Positions 1 through 6,467 are shown, counted from the stretch's first letter. The stretch: 7,197 nt of DNA from Acidobacteriota bacterium (GCA_019239815.1 JAFAZL010000236.1:1-7197); one strand, 5' to 3'. Program-made: numbers and translations. Notes: generated by a model from the letters alone, not told the origin.

Positions 1-1
1 C

Positions 2-769
2 GGCTCCGGCTGGTCCACAGCAATCGCCCGCGTCTACATGGCGGCAGTCTTAGTCACCTATCTTTTGTGGTACGACCGAAAGCACCGCACCGAACTTCTG
101 AAGACTCCGGTGGACGTCGATCTGCCCCGTATTCGTCGGCTCCTCACGCTCGGTTTGCCGGCCGCTCTGCAAATCACCCTGGAGACCGGCGTCTTCGCCA
201 CCGACACAACGCTGATCGCAAAGCTAGGTCCCATACCGCTGGCCAGCCACCAAATTGCATTAAATACCGTGTCGCTGACCTTCATGGTCCCACTCGGAGT
301 TTCATCAGCGGCAGCGGTGCGCGTTGGCCAGGCCCTGGGCCGCAAAGATCCTGCTGGCGCACGAGATTCCGGCGGCACCGCGATCGCTCTCGGCGCCATC
401 TTCATGGCATGCTGCGGCGTTGGCCTGCTCTTGCTTCCTCGGTGGATCGCTCGTATGTACACGCCCGATGAAAAAGTGATCGCCGCGACGGTTGGCTTGC
501 TCGCGGCAGGGGCGGCGTTCCAACTCTTCGACGGCATTCAGACCGTCGCGACCGGCGCTCTCCGTGGCGCCGGCGACACCCGGACACCTATGCTCTGTCA
601 CTTTCTCGCATACTGGATCATCGGCTTACCCCTCGGCGCGTGGCTCTGTTTCCGCCGCGGTTTAGGCGCAATTGGCCTGTGGATCGGCCTCAGCCTTGCG
701 CTGATTTTGATAGGTGTGGTTCTGCTGCTGGTGTGGCGTCGCACCGTGGCAAAACTGGTGACCGCCTAA
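2..769 (+). CDS. MATE-family efflux transporter, C-terminal part (5' end outside window)
   Basis: This is the C-terminal 255 residues of a multidrug and toxin extrusion (MATE) antiporter, an inner-membrane protein that exports cationic drugs or metabolites in exchange for sodium ions or protons. The frame is open to the left edge, so the Met codon at 38 is internal (it falls inside a membrane helix) and is not the start. About seven hydrophobic segments are visible, matching TM6 to TM12 of the usual 12-helix fold of about 450 residues. The most telling motif is GALRGAGDTRTPM (codons near 555-594), typical of the second MATE half, followed by a W...GLPLG helix. ASHQIALN near 242-265 is also characteristic of the family. 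The gene ends at TAA 767-769 and converges on the DUF151 gene. Substrate cannot be told from the sequence. The family call is firm; the subfamily (NorM-like or DinF-like) is not. Confidence 0.93.
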   Translation, partial: GSGWSTAIARVYMAAVLVTYLLWYDRKHRTELLKTPVDVDLPRIRRLLTLGLPAALQITLETGVFATDTTLIAKLGPIPLASHQIALNTVSLTFMVPLGVSSAAAVRVGQALGRKDPAGARDSGGTAIALGAIFMACCGVGLLLLPRWIARMYTPDEKVIAATVGLLAAGAAFQLFDGIQTVATGALRGAGDTRTPMLCHFLAYWIIGLPLGAWLCFRRGLGAIGLWIGLSLALILIGVVLLLVWRRTVAKLVTA

Positions 770-780
770 TATACCTGCCT

Positions 781-796
781 GGCTCCCGTCCGAGCC
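781..796. terminator. short stem-loop between convergent genes, possible terminator
   Basis: GGCTC (781-785) and GAGCC (792-796) form a perfect 5-bp stem around a 6-nt loop in the 32-nt gap between the MATE stop and the DUF151 stop. On the + strand it is followed by GTTCTCTACATCTT, a poor U-tract, and on the - strand there is no U-tract. The position is right for a terminator, possibly a bidirectional one, but the stem is short and support is weak. Confidence 0.3.
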
Positions 797-801
797 GTTC
801 T

Positions 802-1287
802 CTACATCTTATATCGGCCAAGATCGTCGTCCGACAACCCTTCTAGATACGACCGCAACTGCTCGTTCGTGCTTCGCTCCGAAATGGCACTCGATACTTT
901 CGAATTCTTCAGCACAATCTCATCAACGAAGATCGGGCAATCCACTCGCAACGCCAACGCGAGCGCATCGCTCGGGCGCGAATCGATCGTCATCATCTCG
1001 CCGTCGCGCTCCACCCAGATCAGCGCGTAAAACGTGTCGTCCTTCAAATCGTTGACGACCACCTTCTGCACCCGCACTTCAAGCCCGAGGAAAACATTTT
1101 TCAGCAGATCGTGCGTCATCGGCCGCGGCGTCTGCACCTTCTCAATCTCCAGCGCAATTGCGTTCGCCTCATACACGCCGACCCAAATAGGCAGAATCGC
1201 CTGCCCCTGCACATCCTTCAGCACGACGATGGGCATATTCGTTACCGGGTCCATCATCAATCCCCGGATTTTCATCTCGACTTCCAT
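802..1287 (-). CDS. DUF151 / bifunctional nuclease family protein
   Basis: This is a 161-residue protein of the DUF151 (BFN, 'bifunctional nuclease') family. Plant members are reported to have RNase and DNase activity, but the role of bacterial members is unsettled, so nuclease function here is by family name only. Visible family hallmarks are MKIRGLMMDP at the N-terminus, LPIWVGVYEANAIALEIE (residues 32-49), RPMTHDLL (55-62) and the core DSRPSDALALALR (102-114). It is a small soluble protein with no signal peptide or membrane segment. I chose the ATG at 1287 over an upstream in-frame start at 1335. A strong Shine-Dalgarno, GGGAGGT (minus strand, 1298-1292), lies 4-5 nt before it, and the longer version would overlap the end of miaB and add 16 residues that do not resemble the family. 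It lies 28 nt downstream of miaB and is almost certainly co-transcribed with it. The C-terminal tail from residue about 130 is charged and looks like the usual flexible extension. Confidence 0.93.
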   Translation of the reverse strand: MEVEMKIRGLMMDPVTNMPIVVLKDVQGQAILPIWVGVYEANAIALEIEKVQTPRPMTHDLLKNVFLGLEVRVQKVVVNDLKDDTFYALIWVERDGEMMTIDSRPSDALALALRVDCPIFVDEIVLKNSKVSSAISERSTNEQLRSYLEGLSDDDLGRYKM

Positions 1288-1315
1288 CGAGACCTCCCTC
1301 GTCTTTCTGATCCGT

Positions 1316-2725
1316 CTAGCTGACGTGCTCTCCATTTAGACTGCCAGAGCCGACGTCAGTGATGCGCACCGGAATATAAGTCCCCAGAAGATCCGACGCT
1401 TGAGAAGTAAAAGCAATTACGCGATTGCACGTCGTGTGCCCCGTCCAAAAATATTCGCGCCTCGACTTGTTGCTCACCATCACTTCGAACGTCGCTCCAG
1501 CGAGCGCCAGGGTATGTTCCGTCTGAATCTCGCGCTGTCTTTGTTGTAACACCGCAAGCCGCCGGCTCTTTTCATCTTCGCCGACTGTATCGCCCATCGC
1601 AAGCGATGCCGTATTCGGCCGTGGCGAGTACTTGAACGAATAAACGCCTTCGTAGCGCACTTCATTCATCAGCGTCAGCGTTTCTTCGAACTCGTCCGGC
1701 GTCTCGCCTGGGAACCCAACAATAATGTCGGTCGTAATCGAAATTGGCCGCTTCGCGCCGCGCAGCATCGCAATTCGGTCCAGGTATTCAGCGCGTGAGT
1801 AAGTGCGCTGCATCGCGCTCAATACGCGGCTCGACCCCGACTGTACCGGCAGGTGCACGTGATTGCACAGCTTCGGCTCCGACTCGATCGCCTCAACAAT
1901 GTCGCGCGAAAAATCACGAGGATGCGACGTTGTAAATCGCACGCGCCGAATTCCCGGTACATCCGCGACCGCCAGCAACAGATCCGAGAACCGCAGCTTT
2001 TTCGGCGACGGATCGGCGTAGGAGTTCACCGTCTGCCCTAGTAGCTGTACCTCGGAATATCCCAGTGCGGCTAGTTCCCGCACCTCCTTCAAAATCGATT
2101 CATGCGTTCGCGATCGCTCTGGCCCGCGCGTAAACGGCACAACGCAATAAGCACAAGCCTTGTCGCAACCCTCGATGATCGTCAGAAATGCGCGCCAGGG
2201 ATGGTCGCGCCGCGTAATCTCGGTTTCGAACGTCTCGTCCATATCGGTTTCGAGTCCGGTGACCCGCCGATTCCCTTCCTCAAGCTTCGCTAGCAGTTCG
2301 GGCAGCTTCCGATAGCTCGCCGAACCGCAAACCAAACTAACCCACGGAGCTCGTTCGAAGATATCTTCGCCTTCTTGTTGCGCAAGGCAGCCGAGCACAC
2401 CAATGACTTGCCCATCTTTCTGCCGCGTCCTGTATTCCCCCAGCCGTGAAAACACCTTCTGCGCCGCCTTCTCGCGAATGCTGCACGTGTTGTAGAGGAT
2501 CAACGACGCATCATCCGGCGATGCAACCTGCCGATACCCGCGCGAAGACAAAACTCCCGCAACCTTCTCCGAGTCGTGGTCGTTCATCTGGCAGCCAAAT
2601 GTCTCGAGGAAAAATGTACCGCCCGCTGAACTAGGGGAATCGCTTGCACCGCGGCCGACCGCGCCAGGCTTAGCAACCGCGCGGCCCTGAAGTGAGTCCA
2701 AACGTATGTCGAATGCTTGAGCCAT
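1316..2725 (-). CDS. miaB: tRNA-2-methylthio-N6-dimethylallyladenosine synthase MiaB
   Basis: This is a radical-SAM methylthiotransferase that converts i6A37 of tRNAs reading UNN codons to ms2i6A37, using two [4Fe-4S] clusters and SAM; it is cytoplasmic. It has 469 residues counted from ATG 2725. The N-terminal UPF0004 domain has the three auxiliary-cluster cysteines C45 (FGCQMN), C81 (NTCSIRE) and C113 (GCLAQQ). The radical-SAM CxxxCxxC motif is C187-C191-C194 (GCDKACAYC). LGQTVNSY and YSPRPNT favour MiaB over MtaB or RimO. The C-terminal ~65 residues match a TRAM RNA-binding domain. Cysteine spacing follows the family, but about 33 extra low-complexity residues precede the conserved start, compared with E. 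coli MiaB. The start is uncertain: a TTG lies in frame at 2731, and neither start has a clear Shine-Dalgarno. The gene is first of a two-gene operon with DUF151 and diverges from tolQ. Confidence 0.95.
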   Translation of the reverse strand: MAQAFDIRLDSLQGRAVAKPGAVGRGASDSPSSAGGTFFLETFGCQMNDHDSEKVAGVLSSRGYRQVASPDDASLILYNTCSIREKAAQKVFSRLGEYRTRQKDGQVIGVLGCLAQQEGEDIFERAPWVSLVCGSASYRKLPELLAKLEEGNRRVTGLETDMDETFETEITRRDHPWRAFLTIIEGCDKACAYCVVPFTRGPERSRTHESILKEVRELAALGYSEVQLLGQTVNSYADPSPKKLRFSDLLLAVADVPGIRRVRFTTSHPRDFSRDIVEAIESEPKLCNHVHLPVQSGSSRVLSAMQRTYSRAEYLDRIAMLRGAKRPISITTDIIVGFPGETPDEFEETLTLMNEVRYEGVYSFKYSPRPNTASLAMGDTVGEDEKSRRLAVLQQRQREIQTEHTLALAGATFEVMVSNKSRREYFWTGHTTCNRVIAFTSQASDLLGTYIPVRITDVGSGSLNGEHVS

Positions 2726-2737
2726 CTTCAAGCTCGC

Positions 2738-2746
2738 AGTTTAGCA
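2738..2746 (-). promoter_or_regulatory. candidate extended -10 element for miaB-DUF151
   Basis: Read on the minus strand, TG-C-TAAACT occupies 2746 to 2738, a match to the extended -10 pattern TGnTATAAT (4 of 6 in the hexamer). No good -35 lies 16-18 nt upstream. Transcription from here would begin near 2731, only a few bases before the miaB ATG at 2725, implying an almost leaderless mRNA. The same GTGCTAnnnT core occurs before tolQ and pal. Position and similarity are the only support. Confidence 0.35.
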
Positions 2747-2845
2747 CAGTCACTTCGTCATCTCGGCAGTCGGGTCAGCGTTAAAACGGGCTCAGAATCA
2801 GCGTCGCCCCGTGTTTCCAGAAGCGACAACTATGTTTACCTTTCG

Positions 2846-2874
2846 TTGCTTCACTGAAATGCGTGTGCTACGGT
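2846..2874 (+). promoter_or_regulatory. candidate sigma70-type promoter for the tol operon
   Basis: TTGCTT (2846-2851, -35-like), a 17-nt spacer ending in TG-C (2866-2868), and TACGGT (2869-2874, -10-like) form a plausible extended -10 promoter. A start near 2881 would give a leader of about 42 nt that retains the GAGGGG ribosome binding site at 2904-2909. It lies in the roughly 197-nt divergent region 2726-2922, in which I see no gene and no other clear element. Confidence 0.4.
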
Positions 2875-2922
2875 TCTTGAAGTCGTAAAATTTTCATCGT
2901 ACTGAGGGGAAACGTCATTTTT

Positions 2923-3600
2923 TTGTTCACGACAGTCGTTCTCATCGACCTCGGAAGTATTTTCCAAGATACAAGTTGGGTCGCGCGCGTTGTCCTCGCG
3001 ATTCTTCTCCTTTTTTCGATCGTCTCCTGGAGCATGATTTTTCAGAAGCTCGGATTCTTCGGACGCATCCGTCGCGAAAGCGATAACTTTTTGCGCGTCT
3101 TCCGCGCCACGCGTGGCATCGCCAATCCTCAGGGACTCGCCGCAGCCGGATCACCCTTCGCTTCTGTCTACGCCGCCGGATACCGCGAACTCCAAAGCCA
3201 GGTCAGCTACGCTCCTGGCACAAACCAGCCTCCTAAATTGAAGAGCCTCGGCGCCGTCACTGCGAACATGCAAGTCGCGTCCTCCGAAGAAGTGCGCCGT
3301 GCCGAAAAAGGAATGTCCTGGCTCGCAACGACCGGTTCCGTCTCACCGTTTATCGGTCTCTTCGGCACGGTCTGGGGCATCATCGATGCCTTTTCTGGCC
3401 TCGGCAACGCCAACGCCGCGAGCCTGCGTGCCGTCGCTCCCGGCATTTCTGAAGCGCTGTTGACCACCGCTGCTGGCCTTTTCGTCGCGATCCCAGCCGT
3501 TATTTTCTACAATCAGTTCTTGCAAAATATTCGGATTCTCGCCCAGCGCCTCGACACGTTTACGATGGAAGTCGCTGCGCAAATTGAAAAGTCCTTCTAG
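2923..3600 (+). CDS. tolQ: TolQ, proton-channel subunit (MotA/TolQ/ExbB family)
   Basis: This 225-residue inner-membrane protein forms, with TolR, the proton-motive-force-driven motor of the Tol-Pal system. Three membrane segments are visible, at about residues 18-40, 132-157 and 174-198, with a large cytoplasmic loop between the first two, as in the family. The conserved TM2 and TM3 motifs are GLFGTVWGIIDAF and ISEALLTTAAGLFVAIPAV. T149 and T182 line up with the channel threonines T145 and T178 of E. coli TolQ. Length matches the family (about 230). The start is a TTG at 2923, since no ATG exists before residue 38. GAGGGG (2904-2909) lies 13 nt upstream, which is long; an ATT at 2917 would sit at better spacing. 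TolQ and ExbB cannot be separated by sequence alone, but tolB and pal in the same cluster settle the role. Confidence 0.94.
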   Translation: MFTTVVLIDLGSIFQDTSWVARVVLAILLLFSIVSWSMIFQKLGFFGRIRRESDNFLRVFRATRGIANPQGLAAAGSPFASVYAAGYRELQSQVSYAPGTNQPPKLKSLGAVTANMQVASSEEVRRAEKGMSWLATTGSVSPFIGLFGTVWGIIDAFSGLGNANAASLRAVAPGISEALLTTAAGLFVAIPAVIFYNQFLQNIRILAQRLDTFTMEVAAQIEKSF

Positions 3601-3645
3601 CTGATTGCTTTTCGCGGCCTCTCAGCTCGCCGCACCGAGAAACAT

Positions 3646-4062
3646 ATGCCGCAAATGTCTGGCTCCACTCAATCGTCGCTGTCCGAGATCAATATGGTCC
3701 CGTTCATCGACATCGTTCTGGTCCTGCTGATCATCTTCATGATCACCGCGCCGATCCTTCAGTCCAGCATCGAGGTTGACGTCCCCAAGACGAAAACGAC
3801 CCACGAGATCAACGAACAGAAAATCGTCGTAACGATGGACAAGAATCAGCTCGTTTACCTGGGCAACGACCCCATCAACATTCACGACCTCGGCACGAAA
3901 ATTTCCGCCAAGATGAAAAAGCCGAACGAAGGCATCTTTCTACGTTGCGACAAGACTGTTCCCTTCGGCGCTTTTGCTTCCTTGATGGACGCTCTTCGGC
4001 AGGCCGGCATCAGCAACATCAGTATCGTCACCGAGCCGCTGCCCGAACGCGCGAAAGGTTGA
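3646..4062 (+). CDS. tolR: TolR, ExbD/TolR-family motor subunit
   Basis: This 138-residue single-pass inner-membrane protein partners TolQ. It has a short cytoplasmic N-terminus, one membrane helix at about residues 17-37 and a periplasmic domain that can engage peptidoglycan. The helix carries the essential protonatable aspartate, D22 in MVPFIDIVLVLLIIFM, equivalent to D23 of E. coli TolR, and it is followed by the family motif TAP. The periplasmic part (about 45-133) shows the ExbD/TolR fold pattern, including a DALRQAGISNISIVTEP ending typical of the family. The ATG at 3646 is preceded by a weak GAGAAA; an ATG three codons later has no better site. It starts 45 nt after tolQ and ends 42 nt before the TolA/TonB-like gene, consistent with one transcript. 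The single periplasmic cysteine, C101, has no obvious partner. Confidence 0.93.
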   Translation: MPQMSGSTQSSLSEINMVPFIDIVLVLLIIFMITAPILQSSIEVDVPKTKTTHEINEQKIVVTMDKNQLVYLGNDPINIHDLGTKISAKMKKPNEGIFLRCDKTVPFGAFASLMDALRQAGISNISIVTEPLPERAKG

Positions 4063-4104
4063 GCTTGCTCCCCGTTCCAACTACGGGAGTGTAAAAATTT
4101 TCGA

Positions 4105-4926
4105 ATGGCTACCGCCGTCGCCAACTCGCAGGACCTCCCGTACAGCAAGCCGGTTGCTCTGTCGCTGATGCTTCACCTGGCGCTCGCTGGCACGGTCGTT
4201 GTGTCAGCGTACCTCCACTTGCGTGGGGATCAGTGGGCGGGTGTCGGAGGCACAATCGGACAAAGCATCAACGTGACGGTGGTTCCCAGTGCTGGTGTCC
4301 CAATGCCTCAACCCCCTGCTATGGATTCGCCAAAGTTCGACCCTGACAACGGTATGTATAACGTAGCGCCTCAGCCCAAGCCCCCCGCTCCTCCCTTGGA
4401 CGCCATCCCGATCCCGTCACCCGAAAAGCCCAAAGCCAAGCCTCAACCACAGCCTCCGACACCAAAGAAGGAAAAGCTTTTCGCGAACAAAACTCCCACG
4501 CCCGATAACGTGGTCGACTATGGCAAGGGCGGCCGTTTGAAGAATTTGGTAGGAGACAACAGTGCCAACCCCGGCGCGAATCCCTCCGCCGGCGTCAGTG
4601 TCCCCGGTCAGGGTGGCGGCGATTTCGCCACTCGCTTCGGCTGGTACATCCAGGCCGCCAAGCGCCGCGTCGACCCCAACTGGGACCGACTTTCGATTGA
4701 TCCAGGCGTTCGCAGCTCTACGACGCTTCACTGCGCCGTGTCTTTCAGCATCAATCGTGACGGCAGCATCAAAAATGTCCGCATCACGCAATCGAGCGGC
4801 AACCTCTCCTGGGACAACGCCGGCCTTCGCGCCATCCAGGGTTCGAATCCGTTGCCGCCGCTGCCACCCGACTATCAAGGTTCCGAAGTTGCAGTGACCT
4901 GGGATTTCCCCGAGCAGCACAGGTAG
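4105..4926 (+). CDS. TolA/TonB-like energy-transducing protein
   Basis: This 273-residue protein occupies the tolA position between tolR and tolB and probably transmits TolQR motor force to TolB and Pal. It has a short cytoplasmic N-terminus and one membrane anchor at about 16-38. S20 and H24 keep the spacing of the first two residues of the SHLS motif by which TonB and TolA contact their motors. A proline- and lysine-rich periplasmic linker covers roughly 65-133, with many PxP and KPxP units. A Gly/Asn-rich hinge spans about 140-172, and a C-terminal TonB/TolA domain lies at about 174-268 (FGWYIQAAKRRVDPNW, then FSINRDGSIKNVRI). It lacks the long alanine-rich helical domain of E. coli TolA (421 residues), so by architecture it resembles TonB. 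Operon position argues for TolA function; a TonB role in receptor uptake is possible. GGGAG at 4085-4089 is 15 nt from the ATG, a poor spacing. Confidence 0.85.
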   Translation: MATAVANSQDLPYSKPVALSLMLHLALAGTVVVSAYLHLRGDQWAGVGGTIGQSINVTVVPSAGVPMPQPPAMDSPKFDPDNGMYNVAPQPKPPAPPLDAIPIPSPEKPKAKPQPQPPTPKKEKLFANKTPTPDNVVDYGKGGRLKNLVGDNSANPGANPSAGVSVPGQGGGDFATRFGWYIQAAKRRVDPNWDRLSIDPGVRSSTTLHCAVSFSINRDGSIKNVRITQSSGNLSWDNAGLRAIQGSNPLPPLPPDYQGSEVAVTWDFPEQHR

Positions 4927-4932
4927 CCAGCC

Positions 4933-4989
4933 ATGCTCGCTAGCGAAACGGAAACAATGCACCACAAAATCAATGGGAGGCTTGCGTGA
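4933..4989 (+). CDS. possible 18-codon ORF coupled to tolB (speculative)
   Basis: An ATG 6 nt after the stop of the preceding gene opens a short frame (MLASETETMHHKINGRLA) that ends at TGA 4987-4989. It overlaps the tolB GTG start as GTGA, an arrangement commonly linked to translational coupling. AGGT at 4921-4924 could serve as a weak ribosome binding site, 8 nt from the ATG. The tolB Shine-Dalgarno (GGGAGG, 4975-4980) lies inside this ORF, so ribosomes translating it would run through that site. Chance is a reasonable explanation; no homology is recognised. Confidence 0.2.
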   Translation: MLASETETMHHKINGRLA

Positions 4990-6344
4990 TTCGCGAAACA
5001 AAACTCGGCTTTGTCGCTTCGATTTTTGTCGGTCTGTTGGTGTTGCTGGCGGCTGGCTCAGCGCAGGCCCAGAATCCGGGTTGGTTTCAAACAGGCACCG
5101 GTTTGGGGAACGATGTTGGCAAGCCGCGGATCGCGGTGCCTGATTTTGTGCCTCGCGAGGATCCCACTCGCCAGCACGCGCAGCTCTTCGCCTCGGTCGT
5201 CCGCGATGACCTCACGTTCTCCGGCATTATCGACGTCGTCAGCCCGAGCTTTTATCCTCAGCAAGTCCCGAGTGTTCCCGGCGAACTAAAGCCTGGCACC
5301 TGGACTGATCAGCCGCTCAACGCCAACATGGTGGCCTTCGGCAATCTGATCCAGTCTGCTTCCGAAGTCGCAATCCAAGCATGGCTCAATGACGTTCGGA
5401 ATCCCTCCGGCCAGCCGATCATCGGCAAGGTCTACAGAGGTGCGCCAACTGACGCCCAGGTTCGCAAGTTCGCTCATCAATTTGCCGACGAAATCATCAG
5501 CAAGCTCTCCGGCGGCATTCCTGGCATCGCCTCAACGCAAATCGCCTTCGTAAGTTCGCGCACCGGCAACAAAGAAATCTGGGTAATGGATTACGATGGC
5601 CAGAACCAGCACCCTCTCACATCGCTGAAATCAATTTCGCTCACTCCGCGCTGGTCACCCGACGATTCGCGCATCGCATTCACTTGTTTTGCGCCTTCCC
5701 ACGGCATTGTGAGCCCGCAGATCTGCATGTATTCGGTCGATGCGAACAAAGTGATCACCTTCCCGCGCTTCCGTGGCACAAACAGCTCGCCGGCATGGTC
5801 TCCCGATGGCTCCAAGCTCATGTTCTCGTCGTCGATGCTCGGCAACCCCGAAATCTTCGTTTCCGACGCCAACGGCGGTGCACCAAAGCGCCTCACATTT
5901 GCCAACGGTGCCAGCACCTCCCCAGCGTGGAACCCGAAGACCGGTCAGTCCGTCGTTTATGTCAGCGACCGCGGCGGCATTCCCAAGCTCTACATGATGG
6001 GTGCCGACGGCACTAATTCCGTTGAGCTCGACCTGCCCGACAAGGGCTACCTCATCGATCCGGCCTGGTCGCCGAATGGGGCGCTCCTCGCATTCAGCTG
6101 GCGCCGTCCCGACAACAACTACGACATCTACGTGATGGATCCAACCTCCCGCAGCATCGTCCAGATCACCCGTGATACCGGGCGCAATGAGCGCCCAAGT
6201 TGGGCTCCAGATGGCCGTCACATCGTCTTCGAATCCACTCGTACCGGAACTCGCCAGATCTGGACCATGCTCGCGGACGGCTCGCAGGCACACCAGCTCA
6301 CGACGCAAGGTCACAACGAGTCGCCGAATTGGTCACTCCATTAA
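4986..6344 (+). CDS. tolB: TolB, periplasmic beta-propeller of the Tol-Pal system
   Basis: This 452-residue periplasmic protein binds Pal at the outer membrane and is pulled off it by the TolA-type protein. A Sec signal peptide spans residues 1-28, with a hydrophobic core FVASIFVGLLVLLAA and cleavage predicted after AQA (28/29). The segment from Q29 to about residue 45, before KPRIAVPDF, corresponds to the N-terminal TolA-binding strand of E. coli TolB. The TolB N-terminal domain follows to about residue 175. Then come WD40-like PD40 repeats marked by tryptophans W223, W271, W315, W361, W406 and W449 in WSPDGxxxxF-type motifs, fitting a six-bladed propeller. C234 and C247 lie close together and could pair. 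The GTG start at 4986 is fixed by GGGAGG at 4975-4980 (5-nt spacing) and the signal peptide that begins there. Length matches the family (about 430). It starts 59 nt after the preceding gene. Confidence 0.96.
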   Translation: MIRETKLGFVASIFVGLLVLLAAGSAQAQNPGWFQTGTGLGNDVGKPRIAVPDFVPREDPTRQHAQLFASVVRDDLTFSGIIDVVSPSFYPQQVPSVPGELKPGTWTDQPLNANMVAFGNLIQSASEVAIQAWLNDVRNPSGQPIIGKVYRGAPTDAQVRKFAHQFADEIISKLSGGIPGIASTQIAFVSSRTGNKEIWVMDYDGQNQHPLTSLKSISLTPRWSPDDSRIAFTCFAPSHGIVSPQICMYSVDANKVITFPRFRGTNSSPAWSPDGSKLMFSSSMLGNPEIFVSDANGGAPKRLTFANGASTSPAWNPKTGQSVVYVSDRGGIPKLYMMGADGTNSVELDLPDKGYLIDPAWSPNGALLAFSWRRPDNNYDIYVMDPTSRSIVQITRDTGRNERPSWAPDGRHIVFESTRTGTRQIWTMLADGSQAHQLTTQGHNESPNWSLH

Positions 6345-6374
6345 TCGTTCTGTTACGCCAAAATGTGTCCGATG

Positions 6375-6394
6375 TATAACGTATCGTGACACGA
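6375..6394 (+). promoter_or_regulatory. -10-like box followed by an 11-nt palindrome upstream of pal
   Basis: TATAAC (6375-6380) matches the -10 consensus at 5 of 6 positions, with a poor -35-like GTTACG at 6352-6357 (17-nt spacing). TCGTGACACGA (6384-6394), an inverted repeat with a single central base, covers the predicted start point near 6387, where an operator could act. It is one of two promoter candidates in the 136-nt tolB-pal gap; no regulator is recognised. Confidence 0.3.
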
Positions 6395-6419
6395 GATATC
6401 TCCGGAACCCTTCCGCCGG

Positions 6420-6428
6420 TGCTACGAT
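6420..6428 (+). promoter_or_regulatory. candidate extended -10 element for pal
   Basis: TG-C-TACGAT (6420-6428) fits the extended -10 pattern and shares the GTGCTACG core with the element before tolQ. A start near 6435 would leave a leader of about 46 nt containing the pal ribosome binding site, close to the 42 nt inferred for tolQ. No good -35 is visible. It would let pal be expressed apart from the upstream tol genes. Confidence 0.35.
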
Positions 6429-6467
6429 GTCAAGCAGCCGTGGGACGAACACCGGGATTACATAACT

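Noticed and set aside
58..537. Minus-strand open frame (159 codons) opposite the MATE gene
   Set aside because: It overlaps convincing MATE transmembrane sequence and its own translation is basic, low-information and unrecognised.
1288..1335. Longer start for the DUF151 protein at 1335
   Set aside because: It would overlap the miaB end and add 16 atypical residues, whereas ATG 1287 has GGGAGGT at ideal spacing and begins at the family's usual N-terminus.
2877..2905. TTGAAG (2877-2882) and TACTGA (2900-2905) as the tolQ promoter
   Set aside because: The -10 match is poor, and transcription would begin downstream of the GAGGGG ribosome site, leaving tolQ without one.
4360..4480. Repetitive CCX/AAG-rich stretch that looks like a DNA repeat
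   Set aside because: It is explained by the proline- and lysine-rich linker of the TolA/TonB-like protein. No unit repeats at fixed length, so it is not a tandem or CRISPR-type repeat.
4417..5001. Minus-strand open frame (194 codons) opposite the TolA/TonB-like gene
   Set aside because: It is antisense to a gene with a clear anchor, linker and C-terminal domain. No family resemblance or supporting ribosome site was seen.
5655..6314. Long open frame on the minus strand (219 codons) opposite tolB
   Set aside because: It lies wholly inside tolB, whose propeller repeats are clear. The antisense translation has no recognisable domain, and such shadow frames are common in GC-rich genes.
6416..6455. 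CCGGTG (6416-6421) and CACCGG (6450-6455) as a terminator or riboswitch stem
   Set aside because: The arms are 6 bp with a 28-nt loop, there is no U-tract, and the second arm lies just before the pal ribosome site. This is compatible with chance.
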